Shown: positions 9,618 through 20,031, numbered from the stretch's first letter. The stretch: 64,000 nt of DNA from an uncultured Ilumatobacter sp. (GCA_905480335.1 CAJQPY010000004.1:124001-188000); one strand, 5' to 3'. A program made the numbers and translations. Notes: generated by a model not told the origin, from the letters alone.

Positions 9618-10736
9618 TCAGTTGCCGGCGGTTGCTGACGTGAAGGAGGGTTCGCGGTCGTCGATGCTGTCGCCAGTCGCAGGCTCGGAGCGGATATCCG
9701 TCTCGTCGTCAGAGACCTGACCTTGGTCGAGTTTCCGCTCAATTCGGTTCCAGATGAGGAAACTGAGACCGACGATCACCCACCCGCCGAGCGCATCGGC
9801 GAGGTAGTGCTCACCGAAGTACATCAAGGCAACGGCCATCGTGATGGGGTAGGAGAGCAACGCCCATCGCACCCAGATCGGTGTGATTAGCGGCCAGAAA
9901 AACACGACGACGAACAGCGCATAGGCAGAATGCAGCGACGGCATCGCAGCAACTTCGTTCGCCCAGTCGCGGCCGGTGTCCCACGCTTCGACGAAACCGT
10001 CGAGGCCTATGTGCCGCCAGCCGTTTCCCGTCGGCCGGCGTATCGGCGGGAGTGCGTCGAACTCGTACCCGGAGCGGTTCTTGCCGCCGGCCGCCATCCA
10101 CGGCGGTGCGGTCGGGAGCAGGATGAACATCGTGCATCCCAACAAAATGACGGTGGCGAAGCGGCGCATGTAGCGGACCCACTGACCCCGGTTGCTAAAC
10201 CAAAGGATCGCCATCACGAGGGGCGGCAGAATGAAGTGTGAGTAGTACACGAACGATGCGATCACGTCGTACCAGCGCACCGTGCCAGCTGGTGCGAGGA
10301 ATCGCCGCTGGAGTTCGACGACTCCGTCTGTCCCGAACAGAAGGAACCGATCAATGTCTCGAACCGACTCGACCTGGACGGGCATGCCGAGCCCGTCCGC
10401 AAGCCCGCGGCTCTCGTCGTAGGCGATCCACATCGCAACGAAGAAGCCGAGGTCTCGTCCGGTCCGGAGCCATTCGCGCGCAGGTCGGCCGACGCTTGCG
10501 ACACACAAGAAGATGGCAAACGACCACAGCACCGAGATGCGGTCGATGATGATGCCGTTGGCAAAAAACCACCAGACGTAGACCGCTCCGTAAACGCCGA
10601 TCAGCGCGTAGCGGATCCTTTCCCAGCTGACCCCGAGCGCACGAAGCGCAGCGCAGACGCCGCTGACGATCAGCGCAAGAGCGAGGGAGTACCACAGCAC
10701 ACGCCACAGGCCTCCCGTCGCCAATCCGAACAACAT
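9618..10736 (-). CDS. PAP2-superfamily integral membrane protein (phosphatase / inositol-phosphotransferase-like)
   Basis: AAMPSLHSAYALFVVVFF and FGEHYLADALGGW PAP2 motifs, multiple TM segments. Confidence 0.85.
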   Translation of the reverse strand: MLFGLATGGLWRVLWYSLALALIVSGVCAALRALGVSWERIRYALIGVYGAVYVWWFFANGIIIDRISVLWSFAIFLCVASVGRPAREWLRTGRDLGFFVAMWIAYDESRGLADGLGMPVQVESVRDIDRFLLFGTDGVVELQRRFLAPAGTVRWYDVIASFVYYSHFILPPLVMAILWFSNRGQWVRYMRRFATVILLGCTMFILLPTAPPWMAAGGKNRSGYEFDALPPIRRPTGNGWRHIGLDGFVEAWDTGRDWANEVAAMPSLHSAYALFVVVFFWPLITPIWVRWALLSYPITMAVALMYFGEHYLADALGGWVIVGLSFLIWNRIERKLDQGQVSDDETDIRSEPATGDSIDDREPSFTSATAGN

Positions 10737-10822
10737 CGGCCTGACGCTACTGGCCCGTCACGGGGGGTTCACTGCAGTAGTTGTGCGTCGGGCCCAGTCA
10801 CGGCGCCGATGCAGGAAATCGC

Positions 10823-11650
10823 TCAACCAGCGCTTGCCTCTTCGAGGGCACGTCGAGTAAGAACGCGGGCGAGGTGCTCGCGGTACTCGACGCTGGCGTT
10901 CAAGTCAGACGTTGGATCGCACCCTTCGGCAGCTTGCGCTGCGGCATCCTCAATTGACGCACCACTGGACAGCGCTGACGATACCCCGCTCGCAAGGATC
11001 GGGACCGAGCCCATGTTGACAAGCCCAACGCCAGAGTCGCCATTGCGACGCCACGCGGCCACACCGACGATGGCCCAGTCCTGAGCCCGACGATTGAACT
11101 TCTGAAAGCTCCATCCGGCGCCGTCCATCTTCGGGACGCGAATCTCCGTGAGCAACTCGTCGGGAGCGAGGACCGTCGTCAAGAAGCCTTGGTAAAAGTC
11201 TCCCGCGGCGATCTCACGCGTGCCGTTAGGCCCCTGCGCAACGTAGGTCGCACCGAGCGCGAGTGTCGTAGCGGGCAGGTCGGATGCCGAGTCGCTGTGA
11301 CAGATCGAACCACCGATTGTGCCGCGATGGCGAACCTGCGGGTCGCCAACGTGTGAGGCGGCGTGGGCCAGTAGTGGAGCGTGTTGCCTGAGGACGTCGG
11401 AGTTCTCGACGTCCATGTGCCGTGTCATCGCCCCGATTGCGATCATGTCACCGTCATCTCGGATGTATGACAGATCGGTCAGCCGACCGATATCGATCAA
11501 TACGGTCGGCTGCGCAAGCCGTAGCTTCATGAGCGGAACCAGGCTGTGCCCGCCCGCGAGGAACTTGGACTCGTCGCCGTGCTGCCCGATGAGGCTGATG
11601 GCCTCTTCGGCGGACTCGGCGCGGACGTAGTCGAATGCTGCGGGAATCAC
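10823..11650 (-). CDS. CO dehydrogenase/xanthine dehydrogenase-family FAD-binding subunit (CoxM-like)
   Basis: FDYVRAESAEEAISLI, KFLAGGHSLVPLMKLRLAQP, GTIGGSICHSDSASDLPA. Confidence 0.93.
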   Translation of the reverse strand: MIPAAFDYVRAESAEEAISLIGQHGDESKFLAGGHSLVPLMKLRLAQPTVLIDIGRLTDLSYIRDDGDMIAIGAMTRHMDVENSDVLRQHAPLLAHAASHVGDPQVRHRGTIGGSICHSDSASDLPATTLALGATYVAQGPNGTREIAAGDFYQGFLTTVLAPDELLTEIRVPKMDGAGWSFQKFNRRAQDWAIVGVAAWRRNGDSGVGLVNMGSVPILASGVSSALSSGASIEDAAAQAAEGCDPTSDLNASVEYREHLARVLTRRALEEASAG

Positions 11651-14076
11651 TGCTGGTTCTCCTGGGTGTTGTTTCGGGCTTCTTGAATGGCATTCCAGAC
11701 CCTGACTGGGCTGGCGGGCATTTGGATGTCGCGCACGCCGAGCCCTGAGAGGGCATCGACGACGGCGTTCATCACGCATGGGGCGGCACCGATGGTTCCG
11801 GCCTCGCCAACGCCTTTGACGCCAAGCGGATTGGTCGGCGACGGCGTGATCGATTCACCGAGGGTGATCGAGGGGACATCGCTGGCGGCAGGAACGAGGT
11901 ACTCGGCAAGGCTCGACGACTGAAGGTTGCCGTCACTGTCGTAGGCAGCCTCTTCATATAGTGCCTGAGCGAGGCCTTGAATCACACCACCGTGAACCTG
12001 CCCGTCGACGATCAGCGGGTTTACCTTGTTACCGCAATCGTCGACGGCGACGTACTGCAGGACCTCGGTCTCGCCGGTCTCGGTGTCGATCTCGACAACA
12101 CACATGTGGGTGCCGAACGGCCACGAGAAATTGGGAGGGTCATAGGTGACCTGCATTTCCAGGTTTGGCTCGAGACCGTCGGGGAGGTCGTGGGCGGTGA
12201 ATGCCTCGAACGCGACTGCGGCGAGCGGCATTTCCTTGTCCGGAGATCCCGTCACAGTGAACACCCCGCCAGCGAACTCGAGATCGTCCTCGTTCGCCTC
12301 CATTTGGTGTGCTGCGATCTTGCGAGCCTTGTCGATGACTTGGTCGCAGGCCATGCTGATCGCCACCCCGCCGACCGGAAGTGAACGAGAGCCGTAGGTG
12401 TCCATTCCGAGCGGGGCGATAGCCGTGTCAGAGTGCAGTACATCTACGTCTGCCGGGTCGACGCCGAACTTGTCGGCGGCGATCATCGACCACGCTGTCT
12501 CGTGGCCTTGCCCGTGTGGGGCGGTACCGGTGACGACTTGGATCTTCGAGGTGGGCAGTACCCGTACGGTCGCAGATTCCCAGCCGCCTGCTGCGTAATT
12601 CAGTGAGGCGAGCACGCGTGATGGCGCAAGCCCGCACATCTCGAAGTAGGTCGAGATGCCGATTCCTAGCCGTTTCGTTGCGTCAGGCGTGTTCTGTGTC
12701 GCCTGGCGGGCGCGGACGCCTGCGTAGTCCACGAGGTCCTCTGCGACTTTAGCGGCCTTGTCGTGATCACCGGAGTCGTACACGAGTCCGGTGTAGGCCT
12801 CGTACGGGAACGCGTCCCTCGGGATGAAGTTGCGGCGACGTAGTTCGAGCGGATCGATGTCCATCTCGCGGGCGAGAGCGTCCATTGCGTGCTCAATCGC
12901 GTAGGTGGCCTCGGGCCGGCCAGCGCCGCGGTAAGCATCAGTCGGTGTCATTGTCGTGAAGACGCCTGTGCACGAGAAGTCGAACGCCTTTGGGATCTCG
13001 TAGACGCCGCCGTACAGAAATGCTCCGAGGAGGGGGATGCCCGGCGTGATGAGCTGCAGGTACGCGCCCATGTCGGCGAGGAGGCGCACGCGGAGCCCGG
13101 TGATCTTGCCGTTTTCGTCGGCGGCGAGTTCGATGTCCTGGATCTGAGCGCGTCCGTGGATCGTGGCCTGGGCGTTCTCGCCGCGCTCTTCGTTCCACCG
13201 GATGGGCTTACCCAGAGAGCGCGCTAAGTGCAGGCAGAGCAGTTCCTCGGCATAGACGTCGAGCTTCGATCCGAATCCGCCACCCACGGCCGGACAGACC
13301 ACGCGTAACTGCTGTTCGGGGATCCCGAGCGTGAGCGCAGACATGACCTTCAACACGTGGGGAACCTGAGTCGCCGTGAACAAGGTGATGTCGCCACCGA
13401 ACGGTTGCGGCATCGCCACGACGGCGCGGGGTTCCATTGCCATCGGGATCAGCCGCTGCTGGACGTATCGCTCCTTCACGACGTAGGCCGAGTTGTCTAT
13501 CGCTGATTGGCAGTCGCCTTCGTTTTCCTCAATCACAAGCGGCCATGTGTAGGAGGAGTTGGTGCCAAGTTCGTTGTGGATGACGACGGCGTCGGCGAGC
13601 GAATCCTCCAGGTCAATCACGGCGGGGAGTGGTTCGTATTCGACGTCAATTGCTTCGAGAGCATCGCGTGCAACGGCCTCGGACGTTGCGAGGACGCAGG
13701 CCACGCCGTCGCCGACATAGGCCGCCTTGTCCACGGCAAGCGGGTAGTGCGGTGGGTTCTTCATGTCCTCGGTGACCGGCCAGGCACACGGCATCGGTGC
13801 CGCCCACTGGTCGGCGAGGTCAGCGCCGCTGAAAGCGTGCATCACGCCTTCCATTTCAAGTGCGCCCGACACGTTGACCGAGGAAATTTTCGCGTGGGCG
13901 TACGGGCTGCGAAGCACAGCGAGGTGCAGCGCGCCAGGCACTTTCATATCGTTGGTGAATACAGCCTCGCCGGTCAACAGCGCCGGGTCTTCCTTGCGGA
14001 GCATCCGTTGACCGAGTAGGCCGTTTCCAGCGGCGATCGACTCGTCGCTCGTTTCCATGTTGTCGATGACTGTCAT
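11647..14076 (-). CDS. Molybdopterin-binding large subunit, form-II CoxL / xanthine dehydrogenase family
   Basis: LGQRMLRKEDPALLTGEAVFTNDM, VGGGFGSK, AYRGAGRPEATYAIEHAMD (form II signature, not AYxCSFR). Confidence 0.93.
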   Translation of the reverse strand: MTVIDNMETSDESIAAGNGLLGQRMLRKEDPALLTGEAVFTNDMKVPGALHLAVLRSPYAHAKISSVNVSGALEMEGVMHAFSGADLADQWAAPMPCAWPVTEDMKNPPHYPLAVDKAAYVGDGVACVLATSEAVARDALEAIDVEYEPLPAVIDLEDSLADAVVIHNELGTNSSYTWPLVIEENEGDCQSAIDNSAYVVKERYVQQRLIPMAMEPRAVVAMPQPFGGDITLFTATQVPHVLKVMSALTLGIPEQQLRVVCPAVGGGFGSKLDVYAEELLCLHLARSLGKPIRWNEERGENAQATIHGRAQIQDIELAADENGKITGLRVRLLADMGAYLQLITPGIPLLGAFLYGGVYEIPKAFDFSCTGVFTTMTPTDAYRGAGRPEATYAIEHAMDALAREMDIDPLELRRRNFIPRDAFPYEAYTGLVYDSGDHDKAAKVAEDLVDYAGVRARQATQNTPDATKRLGIGISTYFEMCGLAPSRVLASLNYAAGGWESATVRVLPTSKIQVVTGTAPHGQGHETAWSMIAADKFGVDPADVDVLHSDTAIAPLGMDTYGSRSLPVGGVAISMACDQVIDKARKIAAHQMEANEDDLEFAGGVFTVTGSPDKEMPLAAVAFEAFTAHDLPDGLEPNLEMQVTYDPPNFSWPFGTHMCVVEIDTETGETEVLQYVAVDDCGNKVNPLIVDGQVHGGVIQGLAQALYEEAAYDSDGNLQSSSLAEYLVPAASDVPSITLGESITPSPTNPLGVKGVGEAGTIGAAPCVMNAVVDALSGLGVRDIQMPASPVRVWNAIQEARNNTQENQQ

Positions 14077-14120
14077 TGCTGGACCCCCATCCAGTGCTGT
14101 TCGTGGCCTGTGCGTGCGGA

Positions 14121-14579
14121 TCAGGCGTCGGCTGCGGCCAACACCGACTTGACGATGTTGTGGTAGCCGGTGCACCGGCAGAGGTTGCCCTCGAGACCGA
14201 TTCGGACTTCGTCCTCGGTCGGGCTCGGGTTTTCGTCGAGCAAGCTTGTCGCCGCCATCACCATGCCGGGGGTGCAGTAGCCGCATTGCAGGCCGTGGTT
14301 CTCCATGAACGCCTGCTGCATTGGATGCAGGGTGCCGTCGGTAGCGGCCATGCCCTCAATCGTCGTGATCTCCATACCGTCCGCTTGGGCGGCCAGGACG
14401 GTACAACTCTTCGCCGCCTCGCCGTTCAGGTGGATCGAGCAGGCGCCGCACGATGAGGTATCGCAGCCGATGTTGGTACCGGTGAGCCCGGCGTGCTCAC
14501 GAATGTAGTGGACGAGAAGCGTGCGCGGCTCGACGTCGTGTGTGTGCTGTTGGCCGTTGACAGTGATGGTGACGTCCAC
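14121..14579 (-). CDS. [2Fe-2S] small subunit (CoxS-like)
   Basis: [16 protein letters not shown] ... [10 protein letters not shown] ... [12 protein letters not shown] cysteine motifs; GTG start. Confidence 0.95.
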   Translation of the reverse strand: MDVTITVNGQQHTHDVEPRTLLVHYIREHAGLTGTNIGCDTSSCGACSIHLNGEAAKSCTVLAAQADGMEITTIEGMAATDGTLHPMQQAFMENHGLQCGYCTPGMVMAATSLLDENPSPTEDEVRIGLEGNLCRCTGYHNIVKSVLAAADA

Positions 14580-14806
14580 GGAGACCCCCGATGGTGTGGT
14601 GAATGGTGTGGAGAACTGTGATGAATCGCACGCCCTGTGACGCGCGTCTCCATCATGCCTCATTCGCGAGCCCAAGACGAACGGGAGACGATCGATTGGT
14701 CCAAAGTCTCCTCGGGAAGCGGGTCGATGTGCCAACCGCCGCCCTCGCAGCAGCGATGAGTTCAAGGCTTTGAGGCGCGCCGGTACAGCTTGCCGTTACC
14801 GGTCGA

Positions 14807-15688
14807 TCAGCGGATCTGACGCGTCGCCGGATGCACTGCGACGCCGTCGGGATGGAAGATCAACGAAAACGCTTCGACTCCGTCGACGACGCGAGGACCC
14901 GGACGCACAACGAGGCCGTCGGCGTCAATTGCCCAAACTTCTGCCCGATCGGGCAGCTTGCCGAGAACGGTGTCTGCCTGAGCTATGGCCCCGTCGAGTC
15001 CGAAGCCGCAGGGCGCAACGACGACGATGTCGGGGTCGTGTTGTGCGATGGTCGTCCAGTCGGTCGGTACGGATCTGCTGCCTCGCTCGGACAAAATGGG
15101 GTTACCGCCGGCTGCCGTCACGAGGTCGGGCACCCAGTGGCCCGAGAGGAACGGGGGATCTGACCACTCGAGTACGAAGACGTTTGGGCGGTCACGACTG
15201 CTGACGCGCGCAGTCACGACCGCGATGCGCTCGCGCAACTGTTCGACGACCGTCGCGGCTCGATCAGGTACGCCGAGCGAGCTGCCGGCGTCGATGATCG
15301 TGGCGAGCACCTCGTCGAGGGTGTGAGGATCAAGGGTCACCACGTCGGCGTCACATCCGAGTCGTGCCAGGGCAGAATCGGCCTCGTCGGCCGGGAGGGC
15401 ACACACGCGGCACAGGTCTTGGGTTAGCACGTGCGTAGGGTCGCTGGTCCGGAACCGCTCCTCATCGAGACGATAGAGATCGTGCCCAGCTGCGATCTTC
15501 TCCCTAACGAGCGCATCGATCGCCCCTGGAGAGAGGCCGTGCGTGTCCAGCCCGCCGACCACGACCTGGCGTCCGGGACGGGGGTCGGGCGGGAAGTCAC
15601 ATTCGAAGGTGACGCCGACGAGTTCTTCGGCAAGTCCCAGTGCAAAGACGATCTCGGTAGCTGACGGGAGGAGTGAGACGATCCGCAT
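14807..15688 (-). CDS. BtuF-like periplasmic-binding-fold protein without obvious signal peptide
   Basis: MRIVSLLPSATEIVFALGLAEELVGVTFECDFP...TQDLCRVCALP...DPDIVVVAPCGFGLD. Confidence 0.85.
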   Translation of the reverse strand: MRIVSLLPSATEIVFALGLAEELVGVTFECDFPPDPRPGRQVVVGGLDTHGLSPGAIDALVREKIAAGHDLYRLDEERFRTSDPTHVLTQDLCRVCALPADEADSALARLGCDADVVTLDPHTLDEVLATIIDAGSSLGVPDRAATVVEQLRERIAVVTARVSSRDRPNVFVLEWSDPPFLSGHWVPDLVTAAGGNPILSERGSRSVPTDWTTIAQHDPDIVVVAPCGFGLDGAIAQADTVLGKLPDRAEVWAIDADGLVVRPGPRVVDGVEAFSLIFHPDGVAVHPATRQIR

Positions 15689-15756
15689 GTCAGTGGACAG
15701 GTTCGATCAGGGCCTGATGTGGAGTGGAAGTCACGACGTTGGGTCGAGTCGGAAGG

Positions 15757-16173
15757 TCACTCGAACAGACGAATCGTGTCCGCGATCGTGGCCCAGACGA
15801 GGAACGCAATGATCGCAGTGCCGAAGATCGTGTAGTGCCAGCGCTTTGAATGATCGGCACGCCAAAACCGTCGGATCGAATAAATGATCGAGACAACCGC
15901 GAGCAGACCGATCGCAATGCCAACGACGGGGCCTACGCCGCGGGCGATCCCCACGGCCGGGAGAACGAACGGCAGCACGATGTACATCAGGAGGCATCGG
16001 CAGGTGGTGAATACCAATGATTTCTGGAATGCCGAGCGGGCCTCGGCTGCAGTTGAGGTCGTTCCTACGGGAAGCCGCAACATCCGTCGCATGAACCGGT
16101 CGGCGTCGGAGCGCGCAGGCCCTGGTGCAACAACAGACTGGTCGGACGTGGTGTGATCAGCCGTGGTGCTCAT
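15757..16173 (-). CDS. Conserved-looking small integral membrane protein
   Basis: 138 aa with about 3 hydrophobic spans; translationally coupled (ATGA) to the upstream HAD gene. Confidence 0.65.
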   Translation of the reverse strand: MSTTADHTTSDQSVVAPGPARSDADRFMRRMLRLPVGTTSTAAEARSAFQKSLVFTTCRCLLMYIVLPFVLPAVGIARGVGPVVGIAIGLLAVVSIIYSIRRFWRADHSKRWHYTIFGTAIIAFLVWATIADTIRLFE

Positions 16174-16865
16174 GACTCGTGTGCACGGTAGGCGGCTGCG
16201 ACCGCAGCGGCAACGTCACAAGGGTGTTCGACAATCGTGAGTGCGCCGGCTTCGGCCAACTCCTCGTGGGATCCGAACCCCCAAGCCACACCAATGCAGT
16301 CGACTGCGTTGAGGTGGGCGCCCTCGACATCGTGCTCGCGGTCCCCGATCATGATGACGTGGTCGAGTGCGATTCGGTCGTGGGGGCCAACACCAAGAAG
16401 GCTGAGGGCATGGGTGATGACTTCGCCCTTCGTTCGTCGGCCGACGCCGATTCCGTGCGTTGCTCCCACCTGACGAGCGAAGTAGTCCGTAAGACCGAAG
16501 TGATCGATAATTCTCACGGCGGTGTCCTGCGGCTTCGCAGTGGCCAGTGAGATCGTGTGCCCGGCGCTCCTGAGCGCGTCGAGCATCTCATGGACGCCGT
16601 CGTACAGTTCGTTCTCGAACAGTCCGACGTCCTCGTACCGGTCTCGGTAGACACTGATCACCTGCTCAATGTCGTCGACGTGGATGCCGTGTTTGGGAAA
16701 GCTGAGTTCGAACGGCGGGCCGATCATGTCGCGGATGGTGGTTTCGTCGGGAGCGAGATAGCCGCACTCAGTGAACGCGTGGGTGAGTGATCGGCCGATC
16801 CCTGGCGATGAGTTTGAGATCGTCCCGTCGAGGTCGAGCAGAACGTGGGTGGTGGGAGCGAACAT
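16170..16865 (-). CDS. HAD-family hydrolase (phosphoglycolate phosphatase-like)
   Basis: HVLLDLDGTISNSSPGI, MIGDREHDVEGAHLNAVDCIGVAWGFGS. Confidence 0.9.
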   Translation of the reverse strand: MFAPTTHVLLDLDGTISNSSPGIGRSLTHAFTECGYLAPDETTIRDMIGPPFELSFPKHGIHVDDIEQVISVYRDRYEDVGLFENELYDGVHEMLDALRSAGHTISLATAKPQDTAVRIIDHFGLTDYFARQVGATHGIGVGRRTKGEVITHALSLLGVGPHDRIALDHVIMIGDREHDVEGAHLNAVDCIGVAWGFGSHEELAEAGALTIVEHPCDVAAAVAAAYRAHES

Positions 16866-16868
16866 GGT

Positions 16869-17864
16869 TCAGGCAATCGGCCGGATCGCCTGGGCTAACC
16901 GTGCGAAGTCTTCGATGGTTCCGATCGCGATGATCACGTCGCGCGGTCGGAGCATGGTGTCGTCGGTTGGGTTGGTGGTGAATACTCCATCAGAAGACCG
17001 CAAGGCCAGCACCAGAGCACCGCTGGCCTCGCGTACTTTGGCATCGTGCAGTGTCCGGCCGGCGATCGGCGAGTCAGAAGGAATATCGAATTCGCGCATT
17101 CGGAACTCGATCGAGCGCTCGTGCATCACGACATCGAGGAACTCTGCGACGTGTGGGCTGGAGACGAACGACGCCATGCGTCCGGCGCCGAGCTCCTGCG
17201 GGTTGACGACGCGATTGGCTCCGGCGTGCTTGAGCTTGCTGACACTCTCGTCGGCGCGCGCCCGTGCCACGATGAACAGATCAGGTCGCAGATCGCGTCC
17301 CGAGAGGGTCACAAAGAGGTTGGCGGCGTCGCCTTCGAGCGCAGCGATCAGGGCGCGGGCGTGTTCGATCCCGGCGGCGCGCAGCGTCTCGTCCCGCGTG
17401 GCATCACCGACAACAGTCGGGAAGGGCAGATCACGCACCCGTTCTGCATTTTCGTCGACGACCACTACATCGTGGCCTTCGATGTGCAGATCGTGCGCGA
17501 CGGCGGCTCCGACGCGCCCCCATCCACAGACGATCGTGTGATTTCGCAACTGGTTGATCTGTCGGTCCATACGTCGCCTCCCGACGAACTCACTGAGTTG
17601 CCCCTCGACCACCAACTGGACGACGAGGGTGAATGTGTACAGCACCGTCGACACGCCGATGACTATGAGGATGATGGTGAAGATCTTCTCGCCGGTGCCG
17701 AACTCGGTCAGCTCGCGAAAGCCCACTGTCGTGATGGTCGTAATGGTCTGGTAGAGCGCATCGAGGGGTGTGAAACCGAACCCCACGTATCCGGCGGTGC
17801 CGAATACTGTCACGACGGCGACCATCCCGAGCGCAACTCGGAGGCGGTGCGCGGTAGATCTCAT
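16869..17864 (-). CDS. Two-TM potassium channel with TrkA-N/TrkA-C (RCK) domains
   Basis: LYQTITTITTVGFRELTEFG pore, IVCGWGRVGAAVAHDL Rossmann motif, TrkA-C tail. Confidence 0.9.
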   Translation of the reverse strand: MRSTAHRLRVALGMVAVVTVFGTAGYVGFGFTPLDALYQTITTITTVGFRELTEFGTGEKIFTIILIVIGVSTVLYTFTLVVQLVVEGQLSEFVGRRRMDRQINQLRNHTIVCGWGRVGAAVAHDLHIEGHDVVVVDENAERVRDLPFPTVVGDATRDETLRAAGIEHARALIAALEGDAANLFVTLSGRDLRPDLFIVARARADESVSKLKHAGANRVVNPQELGAGRMASFVSSPHVAEFLDVVMHERSIEFRMREFDIPSDSPIAGRTLHDAKVREASGALVLALRSSDGVFTTNPTDDTMLRPRDVIIAIGTIEDFARLAQAIRPIA

Positions 17865-17914
17865 CGGCTTGGCACGCTAGTGCGAACCCACGGATCCCGT
17901 GAGACAGTGTGGGA

Positions 17915-18385
17915 ATGGCGAAAATCCACTTTGACGTTCGGCATCACTTCGACCAACCGACGAAGGTCGTTTGGGACGAACTCGTCGACTGGGAGCGTCA
18001 TGCCGACTGGATCCCCGCTACAAAGATGGAGGTCAAGCCGGGAGACCCGACCGAAGCCGGATATGAGTTCACTGCTCGCAGCGGGTTCGGGCCGCTGGCG
18101 CTTGTCGACACGATGCGGGTGCTCTCCTGCACGTGGAACGATGCGGGCGAATCGGGTGACTGTCAAGTCGAGAAGATCGGCCCCATCCTTTATGGGCAGG
18201 CTGGGTTCACGGTCAAACCCGACGGTTCGGGTTGTGTCGTCGACTGGATCGAGGAGATTGAGGTTCGCCGTGTTCCCCAGTTCCTCGCACCGATTGCTGC
18301 TTGGCTCGGAGCGACGGGCTTCAAGCAGGGAATGAAAAGCCTGGCAAAGTTGCTGGCGAAGCGGTCGTCACAGTCGGAGCGGTAA
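17915..18385 (+). CDS. SRPBCC-family protein
   Basis: HHFDQPTKVVWDELVDWERHADWIPATKMEVKPGD...VDWIEEIEVR; polyketide-cyclase/START-like pattern. Confidence 0.8.
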   Translation: MAKIHFDVRHHFDQPTKVVWDELVDWERHADWIPATKMEVKPGDPTEAGYEFTARSGFGPLALVDTMRVLSCTWNDAGESGDCQVEKIGPILYGQAGFTVKPDGSGCVVDWIEEIEVRRVPQFLAPIAAWLGATGFKQGMKSLAKLLAKRSSQSER

Positions 18386-19207
18386 TCACACGTCGCTGAG
18401 TCGGGTGAGACCACGACGGGCGAAGAGCAGCATCAGCAAAGTGAACACAGCGATTGTCAGCAGACCGCTCCATGTGTTGTCCCACGAAATCGGTGGATCA
18501 ACGTATCCGAGGCGGGACAGCCGGATCACGCTATTGAAGGGGTTGAATCGAGCGACGTTCTCGAGCCATCCCTGCATGATGAACAGAGGCGTTTGCGCTT
18601 CAGTTAAGAAGATCACGAGAAAGAACGTGAGTTGCATGATCGCCGCAGCGCGCATGTCGCGAAAGATGAACGCGAGTCCGAGACCCCAGCCGGTTCCAAT
18701 GGCAGCGATTCCGAGCGCCGCTGCGTAAAGCGGGATTAGCCCAAGTGGGCCGTGTGTGAGGCGCGCGCCGAACAGCGTTCCAACGATGAACACAATCGTG
18801 GTCACCAAGGCTGCCCGTGCGAGTGCGGCGAGAAGCGGGCCGGTGACGAGCGACATTCGCGGCGTCGGCGTGAGCCGAAGACGGTCGTAGAAACCGCCCT
18901 CCAGATCGCGGATCGTGCTGAACCCGATCCCGATTCCCGCAAATCCGGCTCCCATCACCACGCCGAGCGGTAGGAACCAGTTGATTGATCGGTCCGTGGG
19001 GAATCCAGGGATCTGAGTGATCGCGAAAAAGGTGCCGGAGAATGCGATCGCTTGGAAGATCGGCATCAGCACCGACGGTAGGAAGGCCGAGGGCAGACGG
19101 GTGATGTTGACGAGGCTGCGCCTCATTAGACCTACGGATGCAGGAAAGGTGCGGGTGGAGGCCACCGAACGAGCGGTGCTGGTCGTGGTGTCGTTGAGTG
19201 CTGTCAT
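18386..19207 (-). CDS. ABC-2 type transporter permease
   Basis: Six hydrophobic spans; DrrB-like pattern; 4-nt overlap with the preceding permease. Confidence 0.85.
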   Translation of the reverse strand: MTALNDTTTSTARSVASTRTFPASVGLMRRSLVNITRLPSAFLPSVLMPIFQAIAFSGTFFAITQIPGFPTDRSINWFLPLGVVMGAGFAGIGIGFSTIRDLEGGFYDRLRLTPTPRMSLVTGPLLAALARAALVTTIVFIVGTLFGARLTHGPLGLIPLYAAALGIAAIGTGWGLGLAFIFRDMRAAAIMQLTFFLVIFLTEAQTPLFIMQGWLENVARFNPFNSVIRLSRLGYVDPPISWDNTWSGLLTIAVFTLLMLLFARRGLTRLSDV

Positions 19208-20031
19208 CGTGCCCCTAGTCGGCTCGTGAGTGCCCATAACGCCAGCACGACGGCGACCATCGCAAGAATCGCCGGAATGACAACGGCGCGGACAACGGCG
19301 GACGCCGAGAAACCGTCGATCGTGAGGTCGCGGAATCCTTCGACGAGGTAGGAGATCGGGTTGATGTAGGCGAGGGTTTTGTATAGGCCGCTCATCGTCT
19401 CCTTCGGAAAGAACGCCGAGGAGAAGAACATCGCAATGAACAGCAGCGGGAAAGCTCCCTGGACCGCCTCGGACGAGCCGGTCTTGATTGCCATTGCCGA
19501 CATAAGGGCGCCGACCGCAAGGGCGAGGATCGTGCCGCCGGCTGCCATGGTGAGCACCCCGGCAACGCCGCCCTTGATCGAGAGTCCGAACGGCAGTAGC
19601 ACGACGATGAAGAACACGGTCTGGAAGCAGCCATAGACCATGCCGCCGGCCATTCGCCCGACGATTATGCCCGATCGTGTCGATGGAGAACTGAGCAGCC
19701 GATCGAAAAAGCCATTCTCGATGTCGACGGCAAGTGCTGTTGCGCCGACGGTAGAGCCGAAGAGGATTCCCTGAACGACCGAGCCGGCAAGTGCGAAATC
19801 AAGGTACGAGTCGACCGCTGGAAACCCGGGGACTGCGGTGGTTGCTCGCGAGAACGAGGAGGTGCCGAGTGCAGCGAAGAACAGCGGGAAGATTAGCGAC
19901 GGGACCACGAGAGACGGTTGACGCCAGAGTGAGAGGATTGATCGTTTTGACAAAGCGACCGTTTGCGCAACCGTCGACTGACGGAGCTCGGGTCGCGTGC
20001 GGGGCGTCATCGTGGTGGCGGTGACTGTCAT
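19204..20031 (-). CDS. ABC-2 type transporter permease
   Basis: GIIVGRMAGGMVYGCFQTVFFIVVLLPFG, INPISYLVEGFRDL. Confidence 0.88.
   Translation of the reverse strand: MTVTATTMTPRTRPELRQSTVAQTVALSKRSILSLWRQPSLVVPSLIFPLFFAALGTSSFSRATTAVPGFPAVDSYLDFALAGSVVQGILFGSTVGATALAVDIENGFFDRLLSSPSTRSGIIVGRMAGGMVYGCFQTVFFIVVLLPFGLSIKGGVAGVLTMAAGGTILALAVGALMSAMAIKTGSSEAVQGAFPLLFIAMFFSSAFFPKETMSGLYKTLAYINPISYLVEGFRDLTIDGFSASAVVRAVVIPAILAMVAVVLALWALTSRLGAR

Noticed and set aside
11647-14579. Aerobic carbon monoxide dehydrogenase (form I)
   Set aside because: The large subunit has AYRGAGR, not the form-I AYXCSFR signature, so CO oxidation is not supported.
17046-18335. 429-aa plus-strand ORF
   Set aside because: Antisense to the K+ channel and out of frame with the SRPBCC gene.
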